Origin: Fimbriimonas sp.
GTDB taxonomy: Bacteria > Armatimonadota > Fimbriimonadia > Fimbriimonadales > Fimbriimonadaceae
Assembly (NCBI GenBank): GCA_029866005.1
Contig: JARXAE010000006.1
Location: 21,340 to 85,339 of the forward strand
Direction: 5' to 3'
Length of the DNA: 64,000 nucleotides
The first letter of the stretch is position 1; the number at the start of each line of letters is the position of its first letter. Below, piece after piece: positions 17,165-25,895 of this stretch. The notes beneath the pieces were generated by a model. The model saw only the letters and a program-made list of their open reading frames with translations. It made no database searches and was not told where the DNA came from. Position numbers and translations under genes: made by a program.

Positions 17165-17729
17165 GCGTCTTGATGGAAATTGGGAGGGGTTTTACGCCTA
17201 TGATGACTTGCGGCAAAGCGAGAGCTTGGACATACACTCGGATGAGTATCGACAGGTCAAGGTAACGGCTAGTTTTGAGCAATCCCTTGACGTGCTCACG
17301 GGTCAGATGCGAGACATCAAGCCTGAAACCCAGTCAACCTCGTTCAAGGAGCACCTTTTTCAACATCGAAAAGTTTACGGCTTAAAGAATTTTCTAGCGT
17401 GGCAGAAGGTGCTTTTCTTTCGACCGACTATGGAAATAGAACATGCAAACCCTGCGGAAGCATCATGCAATGGGCACGTTCGTGGGGACGAGGTCTTTTT
17501 TGTGAAAACCTATGCTGGGCTAGCGTCTTACCGATTTGTCGAAAATAGCGTGCGACTAAGCGAAGCTGCAGAGCCGATGCAACCGGTCACCTATCGAGGC
17601 TTAATCTCTGAAGGTGGATCTGTGATTCAAGGTAGGTGGTCCATCGCTCAGCACTACTCTCCAGAGGGAACGGCTATTCCTAGCTTGGAGGGCTCGTTCG
17701 AGCTTCGCCGTAGTCCACCGATCTGCTAA
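17163..17729 (+). CDS. Hypothetical protein
   Basis: I do not recognise this protein. The track ORF starts inside the upstream gene, so I place the start at TTG 17163 (188 residues, MRLDGNWEGFYAYDD...), with AAGGGG eight bases upstream; the start is uncertain. It has no signal peptide or membrane segment. The sequence has regular short strands: DGNWEGFYAYDD, VTYRGLISEGGSVIQGRWSIAQ, and a closing LEGSFELRR. This gives the look of a small beta-barrel or lipocalin-like domain, which is inference only. It ends 9 bases before the VOC gene and may be co-transcribed with it. Confidence 0.6.
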   Translation: MRLDGNWEGFYAYDDLRQSESLDIHSDEYRQVKVTASFEQSLDVLTGQMRDIKPETQSTSFKEHLFQHRKVYGLKNFLAWQKVLFFRPTMEIEHANPAEASCNGHVRGDEVFFVKTYAGLASYRFVENSVRLSEAAEPMQPVTYRGLISEGGSVIQGRWSIAQHYSPEGTAIPSLEGSFELRRSPPIC

Positions 17730-17738
17730 AACTTCAGA

Positions 17739-18197
17739 ATGCAAAAGCTCACTCCATTTATCTGGCTCCAAGGGACGGCTGAGGATGCGTGCAAGTTTTA
17801 CACTTCGCTGATCGAAGGCTCGTCGTACGAAATCGTGATGCCTGGTCCAGAGGGAGCTCCACTAATGCTCACCCTCAAAGTCCAAGCGCTGTCGATCAAC
17901 TTTTTGAACCTTCCGTCAGAGTTCGTCTTGACGCCCGCGTTTTCGTTCCAACTGGACTGCGAGGATCAGGACGAGGTAGATCGGATTTGGGAGGCGATGC
18001 GCGATGGTGGAACTACAATGGCTTGTGGCTGGATCACCGACAAATATGGGTTGACCTGGCAAGTCATCCCGCGACGCTTTATGGAGTTGCTGACTATAGG
18101 AACCCCATCGCAGGTCGGCGCAGTGATGGAAGCCATGCAGCAGATGATTAAGTTGGAAGTTGCGCCCCTCGAAGCGGCTTTTGAAGCGGCAAAGTGA
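17739..18197 (+). CDS. VOC-family protein, PhnB-like
   Basis: 152 residues in the glyoxalase/bleomycin-resistance fold of PhnB-like proteins. It begins MQKLTPFIWLQGTAEDACKFYTSLI, typical of the family (..FW.DG.AEEA..FY..). A second half follows with WEAMRDGGTTMACGWITDKYGLTWQVIP, the usual closing motif (..CGW..D.FG..WQ..P). Some members were annotated as 3-demethylubiquinone methyltransferases by similarity, but most have no proven reaction. It is likely a cytoplasmic homodimer. Confidence 0.88.
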   Translation: MQKLTPFIWLQGTAEDACKFYTSLIEGSSYEIVMPGPEGAPLMLTLKVQALSINFLNLPSEFVLTPAFSFQLDCEDQDEVDRIWEAMRDGGTTMACGWITDKYGLTWQVIPRRFMELLTIGTPSQVGAVMEAMQQMIKLEVAPLEAAFEAAK

Positions 18198-18355
18198 GAT
18201 TTGCGCATTAAGTGTTGCGAGCCTGGTTATCAAGGCTGGCGACAAGACGATGATTACAATCAGTAATTGATCGAAGTAGCTGTAGTCAATTCTTGGCACA
18301 CCGGCTGGGTTTGTGGTGGACGACGCGAGGCGACGTTACTAGACTATTCTCAGGT

Positions 18356-19765
18356 ATGAAATTCCCAGAGATTATTCAGGGCGGCATGGGTGTCGCGGTG
18401 TCGTCGTGGAGACTCGCGAACGCGGTCTCGCGAGAAGGGCAATTGGGAGTGGTCAGCGGGACAGCACTCGACACGGTTCTGGCGCGACGGTTACAGCTCG
18501 GTGACTTCGAAGGCGACCTTGCCGAGGCGATGGCGCATTTCCCAGATCAGGCGATGGCAGATCGGGTTTGGGATCGATACTTTGTGCGCGGCGGGAAGGC
18601 GAGTGGAAGTGCATTTAAGTCAAAGCCCATCTGGACTTTGAATCCTTCGCGGGCTTTGATGGAACTGACAATTGTTGGTTCATTTGTGGAAGTTTGGCTG
18701 GCTAAGCGAGGTCACTCGAATCCGGTCGGCATCAACCTGCTCGAAAAGATTCAGCTTCCCACGCTGGCAACCCTCTACGGTGCGATGTTAGCGGAGGTAG
18801 ACGTTGTGCTGATGGGAGCAGGAATTCCGCGCAACATTCCGCCACTGCTAGACTATCTGGTCGCCGGAAAAGGTTGTCGCTTGCCAATCGATGTTGTTGG
18901 TGGTGAGCCAGCGATCATGGAGTTTGAGCCCGGGGAGTACGCAGGTCCATGCCCATCTCGGCCCTTATTCTTCGCCATTGTGGCTTCGGCTTCATTGGCT
19001 CAGGTGATGGCGAAGAAGTGCTCGCCTCCTGCAGACGGATTCATCGTCGAGGGCTGGAAAGCAGGTGGACACAATGCGCCACCCAGAGGGGCGATGCAGC
19101 TGAGTGAGACCGGTGAGTCAGTTTACGGTGAGCGAGACGAGGTGGATTTTGCAAAATTTAGAGAGCTCGGGCTTCCGTTCTGGTTGGCCGGCTCATGCGG
19201 AACAGCCGAAGGCCTGCAAGCAGCGAAGCTACTCGGAGCGCAAGGAATTCAGGTGGGAACTGCGTTTGCCTTCAGTAATGAGTCTGGCATTTCCGTTCAA
19301 GTAAAGACTCAAGTGATTCGGGCGAGCATCGAAGAAACAACTTCAGTGTTCACCGATCCGAAGGCATCCCCAACAGGTTTCCCATTCAAGGTCTTGAATA
19401 TGCCCGGAACTGCTTCAGAACCCGCCGTGATCCAGGCTCGGGAGAGAATCTGTGACCTCGGTTATCTTCGGGAAGCATATCGGCAGCCGAACGGTCAAAT
19501 TGGCTTCCGGTGTGCTGCCGAGCCTGTTGAGGACTATGTTCGCAAAGGCGGCGACGCGGAGAACTGCGAGGGTCGGAAGTGCGTTTGCAACGGTCTGTTA
19601 GGAACGGTAGGTTTGGCTCAAGTTAGACACGGAGTCGAGGAACCGTCGCTCGTAACGGCGGGAGATGACGTTCGTGGAGTGAGTCGGTTCCTGCGACCCG
19701 GGGAAATTAGCTATTCGGCGAAAGACGTGCTTGAGTCGCTTTGTGGTTCACGAGTCCTTCTCTAA
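18356..19765 (+). CDS. Nitronate monooxygenase family FMN enzyme
   Basis: 469 residues from ATG 18356, where the family consensus begins (KFPEIIQGGMGVAVSSWRLANAVS); the track start is 21 codons too early. A TIM barrel binds FMN, with GGHNAPPRG providing the conserved His and GAQGIQVGTAFAFSNES the phosphate-binding end. Family members oxidise nitronates or act as related FMN oxidoreductases (PfaD-like in longer forms). The C-terminal part has a Cys patch, ENCEGRKCVCNGLLG, that could bind metal; this longer subgroup is less studied. It converges with the TMEM175-like gene, leaving 11 bases. Confidence 0.85.
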   Translation: MKFPEIIQGGMGVAVSSWRLANAVSREGQLGVVSGTALDTVLARRLQLGDFEGDLAEAMAHFPDQAMADRVWDRYFVRGGKASGSAFKSKPIWTLNPSRALMELTIVGSFVEVWLAKRGHSNPVGINLLEKIQLPTLATLYGAMLAEVDVVLMGAGIPRNIPPLLDYLVAGKGCRLPIDVVGGEPAIMEFEPGEYAGPCPSRPLFFAIVASASLAQVMAKKCSPPADGFIVEGWKAGGHNAPPRGAMQLSETGESVYGERDEVDFAKFRELGLPFWLAGSCGTAEGLQAAKLLGAQGIQVGTAFAFSNESGISVQVKTQVIRASIEETTSVFTDPKASPTGFPFKVLNMPGTASEPAVIQARERICDLGYLREAYRQPNGQIGFRCAAEPVEDYVRKGGDAENCEGRKCVCNGLLGTVGLAQVRHGVEEPSLVTAGDDVRGVSRFLRPGEISYSAKDVLESLCGSRVLL

Positions 19766-19776
19766 TAGGATTCAAC

Positions 19777-20391
19777 TCAAAGATTGGACTTAGTCCGGGC
19801 GTACTCTTCGCGCTCCTGTTGCTCAAGCAGAGCCTCAAGTCGCTTATCTGGAACAAGCCAGATGAGGGCGACGATGAAGTAGCAGGCGACTGAGATTGGT
19901 GTGTAAATCCATGCCATTGGAAGCGCAATGAAGTAGATGAGTAGCGAAGCTTTCTCCTTCCGACCGTCTCCAATTGCCTGAGCAAGAATCCCACACTCTT
20001 TCTCATACCGAATGATCATTTTTTCAAGCACGGTGAAGGCAATCGCCGAAAGGAACAGCACGAGCCCGAAAACAAATGTTGGTAGGGCAGCAAACGAAGT
20101 TTGTCCCATCCAAGAATTACAGAAGGGAACTAATGAGAGCCAGAAGAGAAGGTGAAGATTGGCCCACATCACCGTCCCGTTTACAAACTTTGTGGTTTGA
20201 AGCAAATGGTGATGGTTGTTCCAATAAATGCCCAACATCGCAAAGCACAGAACGTAGCTGATGAAGATTGACTTGAGGGGGAGCAATTCGGCCAGGGTTT
20301 GGCCTTGCGGGACCTTGAACTCCAGGACCATGATCGTGATAATGATCGCGATCACGCCGTCGCTGAACGCCTCCAGCCGATTGGTTGTCAT
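19777..20391 (-). CDS. TMEM175/DUF1211-family membrane protein
   Basis: 204 residues with six predicted membrane helices. The first helix carries NRLEAFSDGVIAIIITIMVLE, the FSD-containing signature of bacterial TMEM175, a potassium-permeable channel family. Helix 3 follows a His-rich turn, YWNNHHHLL, also typical. The C-terminus is a charged cytoplasmic tail. Two ATGs four codons apart could start it; I took the second, nearest the motif. Its role here would be potassium leak or membrane-potential control. Confidence 0.88.
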   Translation of the reverse strand: MTTNRLEAFSDGVIAIIITIMVLEFKVPQGQTLAELLPLKSIFISYVLCFAMLGIYWNNHHHLLQTTKFVNGTVMWANLHLLFWLSLVPFCNSWMGQTSFAALPTFVFGLVLFLSAIAFTVLEKMIIRYEKECGILAQAIGDGRKEKASLLIYFIALPMAWIYTPISVACYFIVALIWLVPDKRLEALLEQQEREEYARTKSNL

Positions 20392-20510
20392 CCGACTTAG
20401 CATAGCCGTTTGATGCCGACGTTTTGCATCTGCGTTTAGGCAAATTTTTGCTTCAGATCCTAGGCCATCTGCGAGAACAATCGAAAGGTGTCGAGAGGGG
20501 ACATGACGAG

Positions 20511-21950
20511 CTAAACACCCCGTTGCACTGGCATTCCAGCTCGACTGCCCAAAAGCTTCGCCTCGCGAACCGTATGGACCCCATTGACGAATACCTCACG
20601 GACTCCCGTGCTAAGGGCTTTGGAATCGGTTGGGGTTGCATGGTCGGCGATGGCTCTCGGGTCGAACACAACGATGTCTGCGATGTAGTTCTTCCTAATA
20701 ATTCCTCGATTCTTCAGTGCAAAAGTCTGAGCAGGGAAGGACGTCATCTTCCGGATTGCCTCTTGGAGGCTTAGAACTTTGAGCTCTCGAACGTAGCGTC
20801 CTAGAATGCGCGGGAAGGAGCCAGCACCCCGCGGGTGGCTGCCACCGATGCTCCCGTCTGAGCAAAACATGATCCGTGGGTGTTTGATGAACTGAATCAG
20901 GTCTCGCTCTTGCATCGCGGTGACGACGACGCTTTGCCGACCTTCTTCATTAGTCGTTCGCAAAATCTCTTGAATGATCTTGATCGGACTTCTTCCCGTT
21001 TCTTGCCCAATTTCAGTCAGGGTTTTGCCCACCCAGGCAGGGTTTGGGGTGTAGGTACTTAACCGAACGTTCTGGGGTCCGCCAACATCGTCGAGTCCCT
21101 TGACCCAAATCTCGTCGTTCTCCCACTCTCTGCTAGGAGAGAGGGCGGCGATGGTGGATTGCCAGTATGTGTAGGGGTAAACGTCAGCCGTCAGTTTTTC
21201 CTTTTCGATCAACTTCAGAACCTCGGCGGTCTTGTTCCAAACCGCTTTGCTACCGAGCTTGATGTGGCTGATTTGGGCATGGAGAGCACCTTCTCTTCCG
21301 ATCTTAACTAGTTCTTGAAAGGCGTCCATCGCCTTGTCTGCTTCATCGCGAACATGAGAAATGTAGATTCCCTTGTGAGCAACCTGGGCGAGCTGGACAA
21401 GCTCCTTAGTGTCACTGTAATACCCAGGATCGTACTCAAGGCCACTGCTCAGCCCCAGTGATCCAGCCTTCATGTCTGCAGCAAGCAGATTGCGCATCTT
21501 GCTTATCTCGGTCAGACTGGCAACCCGCTTGTAGTCGTTGCCCATCACCGAAGCACGAAGTCCGCCGTGACCGCTGAAGAGTGCGAAGTTAATCGCGGGT
21601 TTGATTCGCTTGATGTCCTGGAACTCAGCCGCGACTGGTTGCGACCACCCTCCATCTTGTCCACCCACGGCAGTGGTGATCCCTTGCATTAATTGGCTGA
21701 TCGCCGTTGGATCACCCTTGATTCCACCGAGAGCGTGGCTGTGGGCATCAATGAAACCCGGCGCGACGACGAGGCCTTTTGCGTTGACAACAGTCTCGCC
21801 TTGCAAACGCATTAAGGAGCCAATTGCAACAATTTGCGAACCTTTAATTCGTACGTCCGCCAGTCGCGGCTTTGAACCTGAGCCATCCACGAGCATCCCG
21901 CCCGAAATGAGAATCGTGGAGGGAGCAATAAGAAGCATTGCCGCGATCAT
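20511..21950 (-). CDS. N-acyl-D-amino-acid deacylase family amidohydrolase
   Basis: 479 residues of the amidohydrolase superfamily, D-aminoacylase branch. It starts with the small beta-sandwich (STILISGGMLVDGSG), then GFIDAHSHALG at the metal site, SGHGGLRASVMG, ISHVRDE, ISHIKLG and FCSDGSIGGSHPR, and closes with the returning sandwich strand IADIVVFDP. The Cys that bridges the metal in classical D-aminoacylases is expected near GITTAVGGQDGG but appears as Gly, so metal binding may differ. The family frees D-amino acids from N-acyl forms. A hydrophobic N-terminus (MIAAMLLIAP) suggests export. Confidence 0.85.
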   Translation of the reverse strand: MIAAMLLIAPSTILISGGMLVDGSGSKPRLADVRIKGSQIVAIGSLMRLQGETVVNAKGLVVAPGFIDAHSHALGGIKGDPTAISQLMQGITTAVGGQDGGWSQPVAAEFQDIKRIKPAINFALFSGHGGLRASVMGNDYKRVASLTEISKMRNLLAADMKAGSLGLSSGLEYDPGYYSDTKELVQLAQVAHKGIYISHVRDEADKAMDAFQELVKIGREGALHAQISHIKLGSKAVWNKTAEVLKLIEKEKLTADVYPYTYWQSTIAALSPSREWENDEIWVKGLDDVGGPQNVRLSTYTPNPAWVGKTLTEIGQETGRSPIKIIQEILRTTNEEGRQSVVVTAMQERDLIQFIKHPRIMFCSDGSIGGSHPRGAGSFPRILGRYVRELKVLSLQEAIRKMTSFPAQTFALKNRGIIRKNYIADIVVFDPRAIADHATPTDSKALSTGVREVFVNGVHTVREAKLLGSRAGMPVQRGV

Positions 21951-21964
21951 GCGGCTAGCATACT

Positions 21965-22492
21965 TTAGCTTCGATCGACGATCGCTTCTAGGTCGGAGCT
22001 TCCGCCGCCTTGCTTGCGAAGAGCTTCGCGAAGAGTGCCTCTTAGCTCTTCCGACAACGGAGTCGGGTTGAAGTTAGGGACGCCGACGATTCGCTGGGCA
22101 TACTCAACCATCATTGAGCGAATCTTTGTTTGGTCGGCTAGGTAAGCATCAAGTTTGCCCCGCACACGCCACAGAATTCCCACTGAGGCGACACAAATTC
22201 CAACAGAAACATACTCCCAGATGAGAAGAGCAGCTTTAACTTTTTGTGGCACGAGTGGAGTTGCCGCAACGATCGTAAAGATGATCGCAAGGCAAGCCGT
22301 AATGAAAACAAGATTTCGAAAGACCCCAAGTCTCCCTCGTCGCTCAATTTGCTCGGCTCCAATACGGAGAACGGCGCTCAACGCGCGCATATTAGGATCG
22401 TTACTCAGCTTTTTGTAAGCTGATTCGATCTCGGAGATTGTCATGATTTTGGACGCCATTGTGCCTCGTAAGGATGATACCGACTCATTCAT
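21965..22492 (-). CDS. Two-helix membrane protein, hypothetical
   Basis: 175 residues from ATG 22492, preceded by AGGA at eight bases; the track start is a TTG overlapping the aat stop. Two adjacent membrane helices (about 58-77 and 88-106, FRNLVFITACLAIIFTIVAATPL and YVSVGICVASVGILW) are flanked by cytoplasmic charged helices. The C-terminus is Gly/Ser-rich (KQGGGSSDLEAIVDRS). I recognise no family. It lies between aat and the deacylase gene on the same strand and may simply share their transcript. Confidence 0.7.
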   Translation of the reverse strand: MNESVSSLRGTMASKIMTISEIESAYKKLSNDPNMRALSAVLRIGAEQIERRGRLGVFRNLVFITACLAIIFTIVAATPLVPQKVKAALLIWEYVSVGICVASVGILWRVRGKLDAYLADQTKIRSMMVEYAQRIVGVPNFNPTPLSEELRGTLREALRKQGGGSSDLEAIVDRS

Positions 22493-22512
22493 AGCAAATC
22501 CTGAACCAAAAG

Positions 22513-23103
22513 TCAAGCGGACCAGTCATTTCTCATCGACAAAGCGTCTTTCATCATCCGCATATATGCTTGATTGTTGATGGTGTACGCCCCGAGCGAT
22601 TCGAGGTGAGGGTTCATGATTTGCGCATCAAAGAGTACGAAGCCTCTAGCTCTGCAAGTTTCGATCATGTGAAACAGTGCGACTTTCGACGCATCGGTGA
22701 CTCGGTGGAACATCGATTCGGCAAAGAATGCGCCACCTAGGGCAATGCCATAGGTGCCTCCCACAAGCTCATCTCCAAGCCAGACCTCACAAGAATGTCC
22801 CCATCCTTGTTGGTGTGCCTCACCGTAGACTCGGACGAAGTCCTCAGTGATCCAGTTGTCATCTGGACGCCGACACGCCCACATGACGTCCTCAAAGGCT
22901 CGATCAAACGTGATCTTAAAGCGATGCGAACTCAGAGTCTTTCGAAGCGACCGAGAGACCCGAATCCCTTCGATCGGAAACAGGCAACGCTCGTAGGGCT
23001 GAAACCACTCGACCTCGTTGGCTTCTTCGTCGACGGTCATCGGAAACCAGCCCTCAGCATAGGCCTCCCGCAGCATTTCAACCCGGAGATCCTTGCCGTT
23101 CAT
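22513..23103 (-). CDS. aat: Leucyl/phenylalanyl-tRNA--protein transferase
   Basis: 196 residues from ATG 23103, whose first bases overlap the MFS stop as ATGA. Family landmarks are AYAEGWFPM, then WFQPYERCLFP, FDRAFEDVMWACR, WITEDFVRVYGEAHQQGWGHSCEVW, GGTYGIALGGAFFAESMFHR and LFDAQIMNPHLESLGA. Aat adds Leu or Phe from charged tRNA to N-terminal Arg/Lys, marking proteins for ClpS/ClpAP in the N-degron pathway. Its presence points to a Gram-negative-type proteolysis system. It is the second gene of an MFS-aat-membrane protein run. Confidence 0.95.
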   Translation of the reverse strand: MNGKDLRVEMLREAYAEGWFPMTVDEEANEVEWFQPYERCLFPIEGIRVSRSLRKTLSSHRFKITFDRAFEDVMWACRRPDDNWITEDFVRVYGEAHQQGWGHSCEVWLGDELVGGTYGIALGGAFFAESMFHRVTDASKVALFHMIETCRARGFVLFDAQIMNPHLESLGAYTINNQAYMRMMKDALSMRNDWSA

Positions 23104-24296
23104 ACCTTTTTGGGGTGGCAAGCACAGATTGCGGGAAGGGCGACGGCCACGGCGATGCAGACCAGTGCCGCGAAGATGTACGGTGCCGCATGCCAGACAT
23201 CGAACAGCGCGCCGCCAATGATCGGCCCGATGATAAAACCGAAGGTTCGTGCCGCTTGAAGATTGCCAAAAAGTTCGCCTTGGGCATCGTCAGGAACAGC
23301 GTTTGAGGTCAGGGCGCTTAGTGTTGGACTTACGACTCCTGCTCCGACTGCATAAAACGTCGACGCCAAAAGGAGCCAAACCATTCCAGGGGCTATGCCG
23401 ATCAAGGGGGTGACAAACGGGTTGATGACGAGCCCCACACCCTGAAGGACATAGCCAATCCTCAGAAGCGTCGTGTCGCAAAACTTTCTTCCCAGCCACT
23501 GCAAAAAGAATGCAGAAACGAGAACTCCAAGAAGACCCTCATAACTAAAAATGATGCCGAATTCGCGCTCACCATAGCCGAGGGTGTCCCGAATCAGGCG
23601 TCCAAATGTGCCTTCGAGCGTGGCGAGCGCAAAGCTTGCCGCGACAGCGATCCAGAAGAACGGCTTGATCGAAGGATACTTCTGAAAGAAGCTAAGGTCG
23701 ATCCATTTGAGCTTCTGATGCTCCTTCGGTGCTGGCTTGATTTCGCTCACGAAGGCGAGGACGAGGAGTCCGCCTAGCGCAGAAATTCCGGCACCGACCA
23801 CACCGATCCAGTGGTTCCCGAAGTAGTGAGCGCTAAACCCACCGATTGCTGGCCCCAGGATTGAGCCTGCGGAAATGGCAGCACCGAGCCGTCCGAGGAC
23901 AACTTTGCGTTGGGCTTCGTCGGTACTGGCTACGATCATCGACTGACCAACGGCTATGTTCGCTGATCCAAATCCCGCCATGATGCGGCTGAGGAACAGT
24001 AGAGGAATGGATTCAGCCAGCCCATAGAGCAGCATCGCCAGCGCGCTGAGCCATTGGCAGGCGACAAAAATCTTCTTCCCACCAGCTCGGTCCGCAAACC
24101 GTCCCCACTGCGGAGAGGCGATCAACTGGATGATGAAGGTGCTCTGTAGCAGAAGGCCGATGATTGGGCCCTTGAGGGGGGTGCTACCGAGGAGAGTATC
24201 TGCGCGAAGCTGAATGTTCGGGATCAACATGGTAAATCCCACCATGTCGAAAAAGATCGCAAGGAGCAAAGCCGCCTCTTGCAATCTAGGTTTCAT
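23100..24296 (-). CDS. MFS transporter, drug-efflux (TetA-like) type
   Basis: 398 residues with 12 predicted membrane helices. The loop 2-3 motif A is GRFADRAGGKKIF and the helix-5 motif C region reads AAISAGSILGPAIGGF, the mark of drug:H+ antiporters. The start FFDMVGFTMLIPNIQL is TetA/Bmr-like. The substrate cannot be read from sequence. It overlaps aat by four bases, so the two are translated together, though no functional link is obvious. Confidence 0.87.
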   Translation of the reverse strand: MKPRLQEAALLLAIFFDMVGFTMLIPNIQLRADTLLGSTPLKGPIIGLLLQSTFIIQLIASPQWGRFADRAGGKKIFVACQWLSALAMLLYGLAESIPLLFLSRIMAGFGSANIAVGQSMIVASTDEAQRKVVLGRLGAAISAGSILGPAIGGFSAHYFGNHWIGVVGAGISALGGLLVLAFVSEIKPAPKEHQKLKWIDLSFFQKYPSIKPFFWIAVAASFALATLEGTFGRLIRDTLGYGEREFGIIFSYEGLLGVLVSAFFLQWLGRKFCDTTLLRIGYVLQGVGLVINPFVTPLIGIAPGMVWLLLASTFYAVGAGVVSPTLSALTSNAVPDDAQGELFGNLQAARTFGFIIGPIIGGALFDVWHAAPYIFAALVCIAVAVALPAICACHPKKV

Positions 24297-24380
24297 ACAT
24301 CCAGTGTATCAGTAACCATCCAGTAGCTGAACCGACAACCCGATCCGCTCGTTGTGCCTTGTGAGATGAGGTGGACTGGA

Positions 24381-25193
24381 ATGCGATCTGAACTGCGTGT
24401 AGTTATCGCGTCGGTAGTCTTGGTCGGAGTTCCGTACTTGTTGGTCTTTACGTTTGTGAAGCCGTCATTTTTTAGGGGCACACGTGAAGCCCCTGTTTAC
24501 AACGAATACGAACCACCTGACCTGGTGCTTAGACGTGAGCTGAAACCGTACACTGCTGAGTCCTTAATCCCTGAGATTCGAAAGTTGCCATCGACGACTC
24601 TACTTGAGAAGTTCGACCGAGAAGAACTTCTAGCCGATGCAAATCATCTGGCAGGACATTCTCGAAAGGCTGGCGAAGGCTATGAATCACTCCTTGAACT
24701 AGCTGGACCCCGATTCTCCAGCTCAGCAATTGACGACGGGAAGCTGGCGACAAAAAGCTACTGGAACTATCATCTCGCGAAAGACGAGGCTGGAATGACT
24801 AGAATTCTTGATTGGTCCAAGCGCTATGGGATAAGGTTTTCGAACCACGACAACATTGGTGGCAGCCTAGCTGGATACAGCTACCGCGCGAGGTTTTTTA
24901 CGCTTGGTGGAAGACATGCTGGACGTGATATGGACGCCTTGGACTTCTACTACTCACAAGCTCTCAAGGAATCGGGCGGCTCAGACTCAATCCGATGCGA
25001 GTACGTGTACCGACTTGATCGGAACCACCGACCAAAGATGGCAAGGCTGGTTGCCTCGAAGTGCGGGCGTCCAGCAAGTCCCAAGCTGCAAACTATCTAC
25101 GATTGGGTTGTGGTGCCATTGAAGAGCAACAAATCGGCACTTCCCACTAAGCAAGAGCTAGATGACGAAAAGGAAGAGGCACTGAAGCGCTAA
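24381..25193 (+). CDS. Hypothetical single-pass membrane protein
   Basis: 270 residues from ATG 24381, chosen for GAGGTGG six bases upstream. One N-terminal membrane helix (VVIASVVLVGVPYLLVFTFV) leaves about 240 residues outside. The outer part is helical and rich in charged residues, without cysteine pairs or a motif I know (..LLADANHLAGHSRKAGEGYESLLELAGPRF..), faintly TPR-like. It is a lone plus-strand gene between the MFS gene (divergent) and upp (convergent, seven bases apart). Confidence 0.65.
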   Translation: MRSELRVVIASVVLVGVPYLLVFTFVKPSFFRGTREAPVYNEYEPPDLVLRRELKPYTAESLIPEIRKLPSTTLLEKFDREELLADANHLAGHSRKAGEGYESLLELAGPRFSSSAIDDGKLATKSYWNYHLAKDEAGMTRILDWSKRYGIRFSNHDNIGGSLAGYSYRARFFTLGGRHAGRDMDALDFYYSQALKESGGSDSIRCEYVYRLDRNHRPKMARLVASKCGRPASPKLQTIYDWVVVPLKSNKSALPTKQELDDEKEEALKR

Positions 25194-25200
25194 GACCCTG

Positions 25201-25821
25201 TCACATCGTCCCATAGAGTCGGTCGCCAAAATCTCCCAGCCCAGGCACGATGTACTTCTTCTCGTTGAGCCTCTCGTCAACGGAAGCAGTGTAGATATCA
25301 ACATCCGGATGCTCACCTTGTAGAAAAGCGATCCCTTCCGGAGCGGAGATGACGCAGACCATCGTGACCTTTTGGGCCCCGTTGGACTTCAGCTCAGTAA
25401 TCGCCTTAGCCGCCGAGCCGCCGGTGGCGAGCATGGGGTCGAGAGCAAGGCAAAAGCGGCCCTCTAGCCGAGGAAGTTTCAGGTAGTATCGCCGAGCTTC
25501 AGCGGTGTCCTCGTTACGCTCTAAGCCGACGTAGCCCACGGCCACATCGGGGAAAAGTTCGAGTACGGGCTCAAGCATCGAGAGTCCCGCGCGGAGGATC
25601 GGGACCGCAGCGAGACCTTCGTCAAGGTAATTGACCGTCGTCTCCTGGATGGGGGTCGTCACCGTTTCCTGCTTTTGAACCAAGGAGCGAGTGGCCTCAA
25701 GCACGAGTAGGGTCGTCAGATGCCGCGATATCCGCCGAAACCGTTCTGGCTGGGTTCCAACATCGCGGAGTTGCGCCAAGTAGTGCTGGGCGAGAGGGTG
25801 ATCAACGACGTGGAGGGACAT
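25201..25821 (-). CDS. upp: Uracil phosphoribosyltransferase
   Basis: 206 residues, the standard length. It opens MSLHVVDHPLAQHYLAQLRD and has the PRPP-binding loop LDPMLATGGSA and the uracil-binding end VPGLGDFGDRLYGT. It converts uracil plus PRPP to UMP in the cytoplasm for pyrimidine salvage. It is divergent from glmU-prs with 74 bases between; prs supplies the PRPP it uses, so the neighbourhood is metabolically coherent. Confidence 0.97.
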   Translation of the reverse strand: MSLHVVDHPLAQHYLAQLRDVGTQPERFRRISRHLTTLLVLEATRSLVQKQETVTTPIQETTVNYLDEGLAAVPILRAGLSMLEPVLELFPDVAVGYVGLERNEDTAEARRYYLKLPRLEGRFCLALDPMLATGGSAAKAITELKSNGAQKVTMVCVISAPEGIAFLQGEHPDVDIYTASVDERLNEKKYIVPGLGDFGDRLYGTM

Positions 25822-25895
25822 GCTCTCAGTTTACAGAGAACAGATGCCAGACAACAGCCCATTAGTCTTGTAAACACCGTGTTAAAAGAGGCAAA

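Noticed and set aside
17916-18299. Minus-strand ORF with a hydrophobic start (FDQLLIVIIVLSPALITRLAT)
   Set aside because: It has a membrane-like segment in the gap but continues antisense through the VOC gene without any domain and has no ribosome site.
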